A stretch of DNA of 64,000 nt, taken from positions 496,001 through 560,000 of the forward strand of contig NJBN01000001.1 of the NCBI GenBank assembly GCA_005223185.1. Direction: 5' to 3'. Below are positions 54,101 through 61,351 of this stretch, piece by piece. Source of the DNA: a candidate division LCP-89 bacterium B3_LCP (GTDB lineage: Bacteria; Electryoneota; B3-LCP). Each line of letters begins with the position of its first letter. Positions within the stretch are counted from its first letter, which is position 1. Both the position numbers and the translations under genes were made by a program. The notes beneath the pieces were generated by a model. It saw only the letters and a list, made by a program, of their open reading frames with translations, ran no database searches and was not told the DNA's origin.

Positions 54101-55215
54101 CCTAATCCAATGTGGTACCAATCTGCCTCTGGTTGTGGATATTTTTCATATTCTACCGTTCGAATTACCTGTGTTTCTACCTGTTCACGCGTTTCCGCCG
54201 AGAACCGTCCGATGAAGATATCCGGATAACCATCTTCACCATCCAACAGGGAATACAGCGGATCGGAACCGGAATCTTGCGGAACAGTTGTCAACTGAGG
54301 AGCATCTCCAACCAGAAGCACATAAGTCAAATTTGTTGTTTCATATGTATCCAGAATATGATCTCTGATCAAAATCCAATCGTTCCCAACTTGAGAGACA
54401 GGCACCATGAATGTGGGAATACCTCTCTGGTTTTTCCAATCGACAAACGGTTGCATTTCATCTAAGAAATTATCGTAACAGATGATATGCATCCCTCCGG
54501 TCTCGAAAAGTGTCGGATAATCCAGACCTGAGAAGTTGGCGAAATGATGCTCATAAATCTGCTGGAATTGCTGATCGATTTTCGTTAGCGGTTCTGTACG
54601 TACAAGGATGTTTTCACCGCCCGGTGCAGCTTTTATCACCTCAACGGTCACGTCGGTATAGATGCGCAGAGTACGAGTTGCGGGATTAAACTGAAAGGCA
54701 TTCAGTTCCACTACAACACCGCGATAATCTCGCAGAATATAAGGCTTTCTGATGCTAACGAGGTCAGCAGGGAAGTAACTATCCTCTTGATAGGCTTCGG
54801 AAAAAGTATAAGCCACTTTCGCCGGATCAGTTGAGCGCAGGATGTAGCCTTTGGATGGAGCAATATCAACATCTGTGACTTCGATGTATTCAGAGCTGAC
54901 TATGTTGTAATCCATCACACCTTCATCCGGAATTACGATAGATCGATTGATACGCGGCAGGCGGGGAAAACCCTTCTCTTCAAGAACACTCTCCTTGCGG
55001 GCTTTCTTCATGAACCAATAGTTCTTGCCGTCTATTGTCACTTCATCATAACTATATCTATTGACCTTGTAGTTGATTAAAGTTCGGTCACCATCTGTCT
55101 CCAGAACCGTGACACTGAACGTTTCAGCGGCACCGTTCAAGCTCACGCTCTCAGCTGCCCACGAGCAGCAGACCGTAGCAATCAGTAACACGAACAAAAA
55201 GAATGATTTCTGCAT
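51163..55215 (-). CDS. gingipain-like C25 cysteine protease with T9SS sorting domain
   Basis: 1350 residues from the ATG at 55215, chosen because the signal peptide (QKSFFLFVLLIATVCCSWA) starts there and an in-frame upstream ATG precedes the promoter. The catalytic pair is His436 in YCGHGGPGGWG and Cys469 in VINVACGTGDF, spaced 33 residues as in RgpB. A propeptide precedes the catalytic domain, and Ig-like repeats (TGNNNGQLDYAETVELGI-type, CARDB-like) and a beta-sandwich region follow. The last 78 residues, from PNPFNP, are a type A T9SS sorting domain. Expected: export across both membranes and cleavage of extracellular protein. Confidence 0.9.
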   Translation of the reverse strand: MQKSFFLFVLLIATVCCSWAAESVSLNGAAETFSVTVLETDGDRTLINYKVNRYSYDEVTIDGKNYWFMKKARKESVLEEKGFPRLPRINRSIVIPDEGVMDYNIVSSEYIEVTDVDIAPSKGYILRSTDPAKVAYTFSEAYQEDSYFPADLVSIRKPYILRDYRGVVVELNAFQFNPATRTLRIYTDVTVEVIKAAPGGENILVRTEPLTKIDQQFQQIYEHHFANFSGLDYPTLFETGGMHIICYDNFLDEMQPFVDWKNQRGIPTFMVPVSQVGNDWILIRDHILDTYETTNLTYVLLVGDAPQLTTVPQDSGSDPLYSLLDGEDGYPDIFIGRFSAETREQVETQVIRTVEYEKYPQPEADWYHIGLGSASDQGAGYGHYGEADYEHMTIIANKLLGYTYTQVDSSYAPWGNAVITHKSLNEGRSIFNYCGHGGPGGWGPPTYNNWHINQLVNSNMLPYVINVACGTGDFVENTCMGETWLRATHDVTGEPTGGIGAYMSRTSMGWTPGMDMQDEAVDLLVADSMRTFGGLCFNGSMLMMDVGSGWGALWEFKNLTIFGDPSLSVRSDTPWDPLVTHNDEFPVGGSSLEVVVTCDNAPIKDVMVCGMNDEIYASAVTNASGQATLAFDPAPSQSGIFTLTVSGGNLIPYIVEVDIVVPSGPYVTYCDHIVQDDITGNNNGQLDYAETVELGITVENIGIASASNVVGILHSDDPRVGITQNTVNFGSIPVSIPDTVDRAFEFEIDPDVIDGDPVTFLLTTTNGINSWESNFSVVAHAPDVVFQSLVIDDNASGNGNTNLDPGETADLLVSLVNTGSIDAANVEAVLSSLDPYISINSGTVDFGSISIGAVAQGTFNITVSSACPAVYPAEFDLDVADNLGYTNTTEFSSTVSDLPFFPTGPDSYGYMAYDGFDVPMMPEYEWVELHPDSGGSGMWLPFVQLDQVYHDRLPFSFQYYGISYDSLTISNKGYICMGITNDVYYNNYAIPDTNGSGAMIAGYWYDLVPMWTGSGEVWEWYDATNHRFIVEYNHVPRYWDPDSFETFEIILLDPVHYPTMTGDGQIIFQYKEMSGSSLLSGTIGIENHDEDDGIEYRHNALYDIHAHPTENGTAILFTTPVTAPEMAITLTPSGSPIVIPASGGSFDFDLFIENTGTYTIYYDIWFDVNLPGGSIYGPLSLHEDLTIAPWGALNRNLNQTVPENAPAGDYIYNGKVGNYPDVIFVSDSFPFEKREGEAIDSPYKNWLLTGWFGESTAAQSPVPDVWSLDQNHPNPFNPLTTISFALPEAAHVTLTVFDLQGRTIADLVNGNRPAGNHEVSWDASHLSSGLYFYRIEAEDYTAVRKMVLMK

Positions 55216-55290
55216 CACATCGATCCTCTTAAGATGTAAGATTGTTACGCTTTCGCAGAAAAAGAATCCGGAAATAGCATCCCACATAAT

Positions 55291-55319
55291 AATATAGTAA
55301 ATCGCCTGACGTAAGTCAA
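55291..55319 (-). promoter_or_regulatory. promoter of the first C25 protease
   Basis: Minus strand TTGACT (55319-55314), 17-base spacer, TATATT (55296-55291). The start point near 55284 gives a leader of about 70 bases and excludes starts upstream of it. Confidence 0.7.
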
Positions 55320-55357
55320 GCAATTAATTTTTATTAATTGAATTTTCTATACAATAA

Positions 55358-55381
55358 AAGGCGGACCTGCAAGCCCGCCTT
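55358..55381 (-). terminator. terminator of the second C25 protease
   Basis: Minus strand AAGGCGGGC (55381-55373), 6-base loop, GTCCGCCTT (55366-55358), then TTTATTG. It lies about 25 bases after the stop of the upstream protease gene. Confidence 0.75.
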
Positions 55382-55405
55382 GGTTTTAATTGCTAACAAT
55401 TTGCC

Positions 55406-58400
55406 TCACTTCATCAACACCATCTTCCTGACCGCTGTGTAATCTTCTGCTTCTATACGGTAGAAGTAGAGTCCGGAAGATAGATGGCTGGCATCCCAAC
55501 TGACTTCGTGGTTGCCGGCTGGGCGGTTACCATTGACCAGATCTGCGATGGTACGTCCCTGCAGATCGAATACGGTCAGAGTAACGTGTGCAGCTTCCGG
55601 CAGAGCGAAGCTGATAGTAGTCAGCGGGTTGAACGGGTTGGGATAATTCTGTTCCAGTGAGTACTCCTCAGGAACAATGGTGTTATCCGCTTTAGACATC
55701 CATTCTTCAAAGGATTCACCGTAATTAAACCATTCACCCACCCAGGCACCGTCGCCGGTGACCAGCTTGGTGAAGGGGAATGAATCCATTGCCCAGACGA
55801 CAGTCGGATAGATGCCGACATAACCGTTATAGGTGTAATCACCTGAAGGAGCGCCTCCGGGGACACCCTGCGTTCTGTCTCTGTTACCGGTGAAGCCGGG
55901 ATCAAAGAACAAGTTTGCCGGTCCCAAAGTCGGTCCGTAGGATGAGCCATTGGGCAAGGTGACGTCACACCAGACGGAACCCCAGTAACCATTACCGCTG
56001 ATGTTGGCAACCTCGATGTTGTAATCGAAACTACCACCGGCAGCCGGAATCTGAATCGGCGTACCGACCGGAGTTAAGGTTACTTCAAATGTAGGTCCTG
56101 ATGCCGGTGTAGTGTACAAAATGGCAAATCCCTGATCGATCGGGTGAGCATGGACGTCATAATCACCATCGAACAGATACTGGATACCGTCAGTTTCTGT
56201 CGCGTTTTCTATACCGATGGTGCCTTCGGACTGGGCTGTTGCGGACATCTCTTTGTACTGGACTTTGATGCGTCCGTCATTGGTTCCGGTCGGATAGGTT
56301 ACCGGATCGTACAATATCACCTGGAAGGTTTCGAAAGCACCGGTTGGAGCATACTGTTCGATGTGGTTGTATTCCACAATCACCCTGTTTTCAGTCAGGT
56401 CATTCCAGATCCAGACTTTACCGGAGTTGGTTCTCTGCGGAGACAGGTCTTCCCAGTACATGGCTATCATGTTGGGCGGTCCATCAGCATCGGGAATTCC
56501 GGAATTGGAATAGTCCTCTTCGGTGACTATACCCATGGCTACCCAGCCATTGGTGGCCACGCTGAAAGTGTCGTATTCAACGCCGTAGTACTGGAAGGTA
56601 AAGGGCAGCTCGTATCGGAATATCTGGTCGTCGTTGATGAACGGGACCAGAGTTCCCGGGCCGCCGGAATCAGCGCTTATTTCCACCCATTCATAGGTCG
56701 GATATTCCGGCGAATCGTACGGATCGTAGGCAGTATATCCATAAGCATCCGGACCGGTGGGAGCATAAAGTATGTCACCAACCGTAACATTAAAGGCATC
56801 GCTGCCGACGTAGCCGATTGCATCCAAAAAATCCACCTGAATTGTAACTGTATATTCCTGCGGACAGGAAGCAGATGCCTGAATGTCGAAGTTCCCGGTT
56901 GCAGTTCCTCCTACTGAAACAGTGCCCAGATTGACAGGCGTGGAACTGACTGTTACGAAAGGATCCGTCAAGGATAGAGTCATTTCCAGATTGTCAGTAT
57001 AGCAACTGCCATCGTTGGTCATGGTAACTTCTATAACGGCTGCTTCACCAGGATCCAGATTGTGGTTGTTGTTACCCGTGGCTGAATCATCGATGTGGTT
57101 GGATGTGTATTCGCAATCAGGTGAGTGAGCTACGATTACAAAGTAGCTTTCCCAGGTAGAAGCGCCTGCCGTTGCGGTAAGTATGAAGGCGATGGCGTAT
57201 TCATCGGCGACTTCCGGGGCAACGTCAAAGGCAAAGGCGTTGTTGACCGTGCCGGTTAATCCAGTGCCTATATCGCCCAAATATTCTGTGGCATCAGTGA
57301 TGGTAACCAGAGGATCGGTAGTGCTGATGGTCAGATCAACTCCGATAGCGTTGGCGATACCGACGTTCTCTACCGTCATGGTCAGTTCGACTGATTCACC
57401 GTAATCCAACTGAGCGTTATTGTTGCCAGTTACAGCATCTTCAATCACGCTGGAAGAGTAGATGACATACGGTCCTGAGGGCGGAATTACCGTTATGGTA
57501 CCTTCGTAAGGCAGCATATCGTGATTGGTGACCATGATGGTCATATCGCCCAGGGTTTGCAGCGGCTGGTCGAAGGTAACTATGGCAACGCCGGAAGCAT
57601 TAGCTTCACCCTGTCCCAGAACTACGTTGTCCATAGAGATCGTCACCAGAGCGCCGGGTGTGGATATTGCCGTAACTTCAAATGTCTGCGAACCCAGCAG
57701 CGCTACAGAATTGTAGGTCGGATAGAAGATACCAGGCTCTGCCGTCCAGACGTCCAGAGTAGGATCACCAAAGACGTTCAGTTCATAATAGCACCAACGG
57801 ATGGTGTTGTCGCTGGGGATCAACCAGATGTTGTCTTCCTTGGAATCCTGGTTCATCCAGCCCAGTGTGGTGATGTTCTCATCGAAGAGCGCATCGAAGA
57901 ATTGTCTGTCGAAGTGCTGCGAAGGACCGTTGGTCGTACTAAGGTCACCCCATCCGTAGCGGCTGTTACCAACGAAAGCAACTGCTCCGTGCGCGATGGT
58001 CGTGAAGGCTTCCAGGATGCAGTCGGTCGATTGAGCAAAGCCGCCGCACATACAACCTTGCGAATAACCTATAAAGAAGTTATGATTGATGCCGTTGTTA
58101 GTGAAGTTGGCATCGGTGATCTGGTTGGTGTAGAACTGCATTACATAGCCATAATCCGCGTGCCCTAAGTGGTTGACCAGGTTGGGACCCAGGTTCAACA
58201 GCGGCAGCAGATCGGTCATCGCTGACCAGTAATTGCCGGGCGTTTCGTAGAGTGTGCCCACGAAGATGTTCGGCGGAAAACCGACTGTCGTATAGCCCCA
58301 GTTAGAGGATCCCAAACGGATCTCCTCTTTGTATTCCCAGGCCCAGATGGACCAGCCCAGGTCTTCACCGGTCATTAATGCTATTTCCACTTCGGAGGTA

Positions 58401-59515
58401 ACCGGTGCGGTCTGGTACAACATGTTCTTGTTATTGAAATTGGGGATTTCTATGCCGGTATCAGCGCAGCTACGTCCCACGTAAACTTCACCGATCAAGT
58501 CTTCTTCACCGGGTTCACCCCAATAGCTGTCGCCATCATTGTTCCAGTTGCCGTCGAGACCGGAATAGTACAGGTCGCCGGGCAGGTGGTCCGTATATCC
58601 TGCATTACACCAGAGCGGGCGGTTGGGGACTTGTTCGTCATCGCCGCAGATGAAAACGTAGGTGATACCGTGAGTCTCGTAGTATTCGATGATGCAGTTG
58701 CGGATTTTGTCCTGATTGTCAATACCGGGATAGCTGGCGTAAATGTCAGTTACTGTCTCCACAGTGGTCATGATACCGCTGCGGTTCTTGTAGGCGACGT
58801 AATCTTCATATCCCGTAGCGAAAGCATCGGTAGTTATTAACAGCATGTCCCAACCCGCCGGATCGGTCGGAGCCTGTGGTCCGTAGGTAGGAATCATTTG
58901 GGGGTTTTGCACCATACCAGATAATCTTTCCTGCATGGCACGAGTGCGCTTCAGCATCTGATTATAAGAGCTTTGAGCTTTTTCTGTTGAACGGGATTGC
59001 ACCGTCACCTTAATCCAGGGGTAGTAAGCTAATTCTCCTGAAACGGGACGATAGACCACCGGGTAAGTTACCGCGTAGGCAATACCATGCCCGGCTAAAA
59101 ACTGGGTCTGCAGGTCTCCGGCAGCTTCTATCGGGAATGGGTCATCGCTGGTATAGACCGCCTCGCTTCTGGGTGTCGGTTGAGCATCCGGACCGATGGA
59201 CAGCGGGTAAGGCTGTTGACGGTGAGGAATCTGGTAACCATCACCGATGATGACCAGGTCGCCAGTTTCAACCGAAATGGATACAGCTTCTTCTCCAGGT
59301 GGCAGCAACAACTGCACAGGTGAATGAGGCAGAAGCGGATTACCGACGCGGCCCCAGGTCTGCGCTCCGTCCAGGATGACCGTAGTCTGCCCACCTACAC
59401 TGGTTATTGTAGGCTGAGCGAAGAAATAGGTATGCGTTGTTGTGGCAGCGTATGCCGTCATACCAGCTAAGCTGATTGTCAGGATGATGGTAAGCAGTAG
59501 TGGAAAGCGTTTCAT
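55406..59515 (-). CDS. second gingipain-like C25 cysteine protease with T9SS sorting domain
   Basis: 1369 residues. A signal peptide (KRFPLLLTIILTISLAGMTAYA) leads a propeptide and a C25 domain with His452 in NHLGHADYG and a Cys pair at 488/490 in YSQGCMCGGF; which Cys is catalytic is not certain. It is less like RgpB than its neighbour. Ig-like repeats (EDAVTGNNNAQLDYGESVEL) and the same beta-sandwich module follow, as does a 78-residue sorting domain identical to that of the downstream gene. AGGAG precedes the ATG. The two genes look like diverged tandem duplicates. Confidence 0.88.
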   Translation of the reverse strand: MKRFPLLLTIILTISLAGMTAYAATTTHTYFFAQPTITSVGGQTTVILDGAQTWGRVGNPLLPHSPVQLLLPPGEEAVSISVETGDLVIIGDGYQIPHRQQPYPLSIGPDAQPTPRSEAVYTSDDPFPIEAAGDLQTQFLAGHGIAYAVTYPVVYRPVSGELAYYPWIKVTVQSRSTEKAQSSYNQMLKRTRAMQERLSGMVQNPQMIPTYGPQAPTDPAGWDMLLITTDAFATGYEDYVAYKNRSGIMTTVETVTDIYASYPGIDNQDKIRNCIIEYYETHGITYVFICGDDEQVPNRPLWCNAGYTDHLPGDLYYSGLDGNWNNDGDSYWGEPGEEDLIGEVYVGRSCADTGIEIPNFNNKNMLYQTAPVTSEVEIALMTGEDLGWSIWAWEYKEEIRLGSSNWGYTTVGFPPNIFVGTLYETPGNYWSAMTDLLPLLNLGPNLVNHLGHADYGYVMQFYTNQITDANFTNNGINHNFFIGYSQGCMCGGFAQSTDCILEAFTTIAHGAVAFVGNSRYGWGDLSTTNGPSQHFDRQFFDALFDENITTLGWMNQDSKEDNIWLIPSDNTIRWCYYELNVFGDPTLDVWTAEPGIFYPTYNSVALLGSQTFEVTAISTPGALVTISMDNVVLGQGEANASGVAIVTFDQPLQTLGDMTIMVTNHDMLPYEGTITVIPPSGPYVIYSSSVIEDAVTGNNNAQLDYGESVELTMTVENVGIANAIGVDLTISTTDPLVTITDATEYLGDIGTGLTGTVNNAFAFDVAPEVADEYAIAFILTATAGASTWESYFVIVAHSPDCEYTSNHIDDSATGNNNHNLDPGEAAVIEVTMTNDGSCYTDNLEMTLSLTDPFVTVSSTPVNLGTVSVGGTATGNFDIQASASCPQEYTVTIQVDFLDAIGYVGSDAFNVTVGDILYAPTGPDAYGYTAYDPYDSPEYPTYEWVEISADSGGPGTLVPFINDDQIFRYELPFTFQYYGVEYDTFSVATNGWVAMGIVTEEDYSNSGIPDADGPPNMIAMYWEDLSPQRTNSGKVWIWNDLTENRVIVEYNHIEQYAPTGAFETFQVILYDPVTYPTGTNDGRIKVQYKEMSATAQSEGTIGIENATETDGIQYLFDGDYDVHAHPIDQGFAILYTTPASGPTFEVTLTPVGTPIQIPAAGGSFDYNIEVANISGNGYWGSVWCDVTLPNGSSYGPTLGPANLFFDPGFTGNRDRTQGVPGGAPSGDYTYNGYVGIYPTVVWAMDSFPFTKLVTGDGAWVGEWFNYGESFEEWMSKADNTIVPEEYSLEQNYPNPFNPLTTISFALPEAAHVTLTVFDLQGRTIADLVNGNRPAGNHEVSWDASHLSSGLYFYRIEAEDYTAVRKMVLMK

Positions 59516-59608
59516 AGCAAATCTCCTATTAATTAAACCGCACGATTAATTTCGTCCCCCTTGAGTAGTGGGCGCATGAGTTCCTTTGTGAAGAATCGTT
59601 CAAGTAAT

Positions 59609-59637
59609 AAGATAGCAATATTTTCGGTAAAATGCAA
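59609..59637 (-). promoter_or_regulatory. promoter of the second C25 protease
   Basis: Minus strand TTGCAT (59637-59632), 17-base spacer, TATCTT (59614-59609). The spacer contains ACCGAAAATATTG (59628-59616), the same 13 bases as in the promoter at 868-896. Leader of about 87 bases. Confidence 0.6.
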
Positions 59638-59805
59638 GTCTTTTTTTACTTTAGGGTAAATTTTGTGGGAATTCGGGTGAAGTGTATATTTGTTTGATAA
59701 AGGGGGTGAGCAAGGTTTTGCGGAGAGAAAAACGGTAGTGAAGTGAATCCGTGAACCGACTGGATAGAATGAGCGCAAGCTCGCTTGTGGGTCTGACCCC
59801 GATTT

Positions 59806-59979
59806 CTACTTCAGCACCGTAATCCTCTCCGAGGACGTCTGCTGAGGCGTCTCCAACTGAATGATATACACCCCACTGGAATACTCTGCTGCATCCCAGA
59901 TGTGGGTGTGGGTGCCGGGTGGTTGGATGCCGGAGCTGAGGGTGGTGACTTTGGTAAATAATGAGACAGTCAACGAGTT
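59806..59979 (-). pseudogene. truncated T9SS sorting-domain remnant
   Basis: Directly after the SIR2-like stop codon, the same frame continues for 57 codons to a second stop at 59806. The translation has VTTLSSGIQPPGTHTHIWDA, then SSGVYIIQLETP and ends ERITVLK. This is the pattern of a type A sorting domain (W-D-A, S-S-G-V-Y, basic C-terminus). It is the 3' end of a lost secreted-protein gene cut by the SIR2-like gene. The remaining gap 59516-59805 holds only the protease promoter and leader. Confidence 0.65.
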
Positions 59980-61182
59980 CTATTCTATACATTCTCTAAT
60001 ATCCAAAAGAGTTGCATCCTTCAAATACTTCCGTACAATTACAAGTTTATTGTATTCCTTCAATCTATCAAAATGTGACCGACCTAATTTCGAATAGTCT
60101 CTGATCCTATCAGGATCTTTATGTAATAAATAGAGCTGATTGCTACGACTTGAGTGAATCCATTCACGAAGGCGAGCATTTATTCCGCGATCATTCCATC
60201 CGTAACCAGACATAATGATTTTTTTAGTACTTTTTAATGAATCATGAAAGCGCCGATGCATTTCCGAAATCAGGCCAAATGTGTAAGATAAATGCTTATT
60301 GTCCGTACCGGTTATTAGTTCGGGTATTAAATGCGATGTTTCATTGTTCGGAAGGTGTCTTCGAAATTCGATTTGATCAATATTCCTATATGAACAATAT
60401 TTATCTGTATGAAAAACATCTTTATCCCAAATATTTTCATTCCAAAGATTATCTTCATACTGTTTAATTCTAAACCAGTTTATAGATCCATGAAGTTTAA
60501 TTAATCTAACTCGTTCCGGTGTGTCTAATCTCCAATTTCTTTTAAAATAACGAATTGGATTTTCACTCCTTTCAAATCCGTCTTTAAACCAAATCTTGTT
60601 TTTCGTGAGAAGTTTCTCAATTAAAAGATCATGGTTCAATGTAAAAATATCAAGCGATGAAATTTTGTAATTTACTGAAAGGTCAACTAAATCAGATATC
60701 AGTTGCATTCCTTTTGGTTCTATGGATGTATATAGCTTTGAATGGATGACATTTTGAATAAAATTACATGCGTCGAAGGAAATTCGTTTTATGTTTATCT
60801 GTTGCTGAGTTTTACCTTTACACCAAAAATCTAATTCCTTTTTTATTTCATTATAAAAAGATGCTATAGCCGGATTTTCAGTCTCAATCCCTTCATCTTG
60901 AACTTGTTTTGTTAAGAAGAATAGATCCTCATAGTTTGCTTCGGATCGATTCCATTGTGTGTAATATCTATCCGAATAATCTTTAAGGAATCTGAGATAT
61001 TTTTGGATCAATGGAACACAATTACGCATTCTGAAGGTAACATCTGGCGGAGGGCCAGGCATATAAATAGAGCCAGTATAGTTATGCCAATCGTCATAAA
61101 GTAAGGATTTCGTAATCCCATCTGACATAGGTAACCCTGTCTCTTTGGATACTCCCGATCCTAAAAACAATGCGATTTTCAT
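59980..61182 (-). CDS. SIR2-like protein (possible NADase defence effector)
   Basis: 400 residues. The N-terminus KIALFLGSGVSKETGLPMSD is a SIR2-type NAD-binding start. Asn183 in FTLNHDLLIEKLL and His231 in LIKLHGSINWF fit the catalytic Asn and His of SIR2-like domains; IIMSGYGWNDRGIN closes the fold. Such non-deacetylase SIR2 proteins in bacteria often deplete NAD on phage infection (Thoeris ThsA, DSR). Here it is alone, with no partner gene or fused sensor; the C-terminal 80 residues are the only candidate sensor. It is visibly richer in A and T than its neighbours and lacks the local promoter pattern, suggesting transfer. Confidence 0.75.
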   Translation of the reverse strand: MKIALFLGSGVSKETGLPMSDGITKSLLYDDWHNYTGSIYMPGPPPDVTFRMRNCVPLIQKYLRFLKDYSDRYYTQWNRSEANYEDLFFLTKQVQDEGIETENPAIASFYNEIKKELDFWCKGKTQQQINIKRISFDACNFIQNVIHSKLYTSIEPKGMQLISDLVDLSVNYKISSLDIFTLNHDLLIEKLLTKNKIWFKDGFERSENPIRYFKRNWRLDTPERVRLIKLHGSINWFRIKQYEDNLWNENIWDKDVFHTDKYCSYRNIDQIEFRRHLPNNETSHLIPELITGTDNKHLSYTFGLISEMHRRFHDSLKSTKKIIMSGYGWNDRGINARLREWIHSSRSNQLYLLHKDPDRIRDYSKLGRSHFDRLKEYNKLVIVRKYLKDATLLDIRECIE

Positions 61183-61267
61183 TATCCAAGTAACTCCATT
61201 ATTATAATATATGAATTAACGCTATTCTCAGGGCCAACCCCCACTTCCACAGCATCGCACTTCGCAC

Positions 61268-61296
61268 TTGACAAACTCCGAAATAAGTCGTATATT
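61268..61296 (+). promoter_or_regulatory. selA promoter
   Basis: TTGACA (61268-61273), 17-base spacer, TATATT (61291-61296): a full match to the local consensus. The transcript should start near 61303, about 50 bases before the selA ATG. Confidence 0.75.
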
Positions 61297-61351
61297 AAAC
61301 AACTGCTTTTTACAATATAACAAACAATTCAGCAAAAGTCAAGGTCAATCC

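Noticed and set aside
55216-55323. Upstream ATG for the first C25 protease
   Set aside because: It lies upstream of the promoter and would bury the signal peptide 36 residues inside the protein.
56144-56917. 257-residue plus-strand open frame
   Set aside because: It lies wholly antisense to the second C25 protease, has no recognisable domain or Shine-Dalgarno, and reflects codon bias of the real gene.
57521-58168. 215-residue plus-strand open frame
   Set aside because: Antisense to the C25 catalytic region; low-complexity translation without family motifs.
59651-59992. 113-residue minus-strand open frame
   Set aside because: It is a shifted frame over the sorting-domain remnant and protease leader; His/Pro-rich translation with no support.
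61268-61351. Upstream TTG start for selA
   Set aside because: The TTG is the -35 box of the selA promoter, so the extension would not be transcribed.
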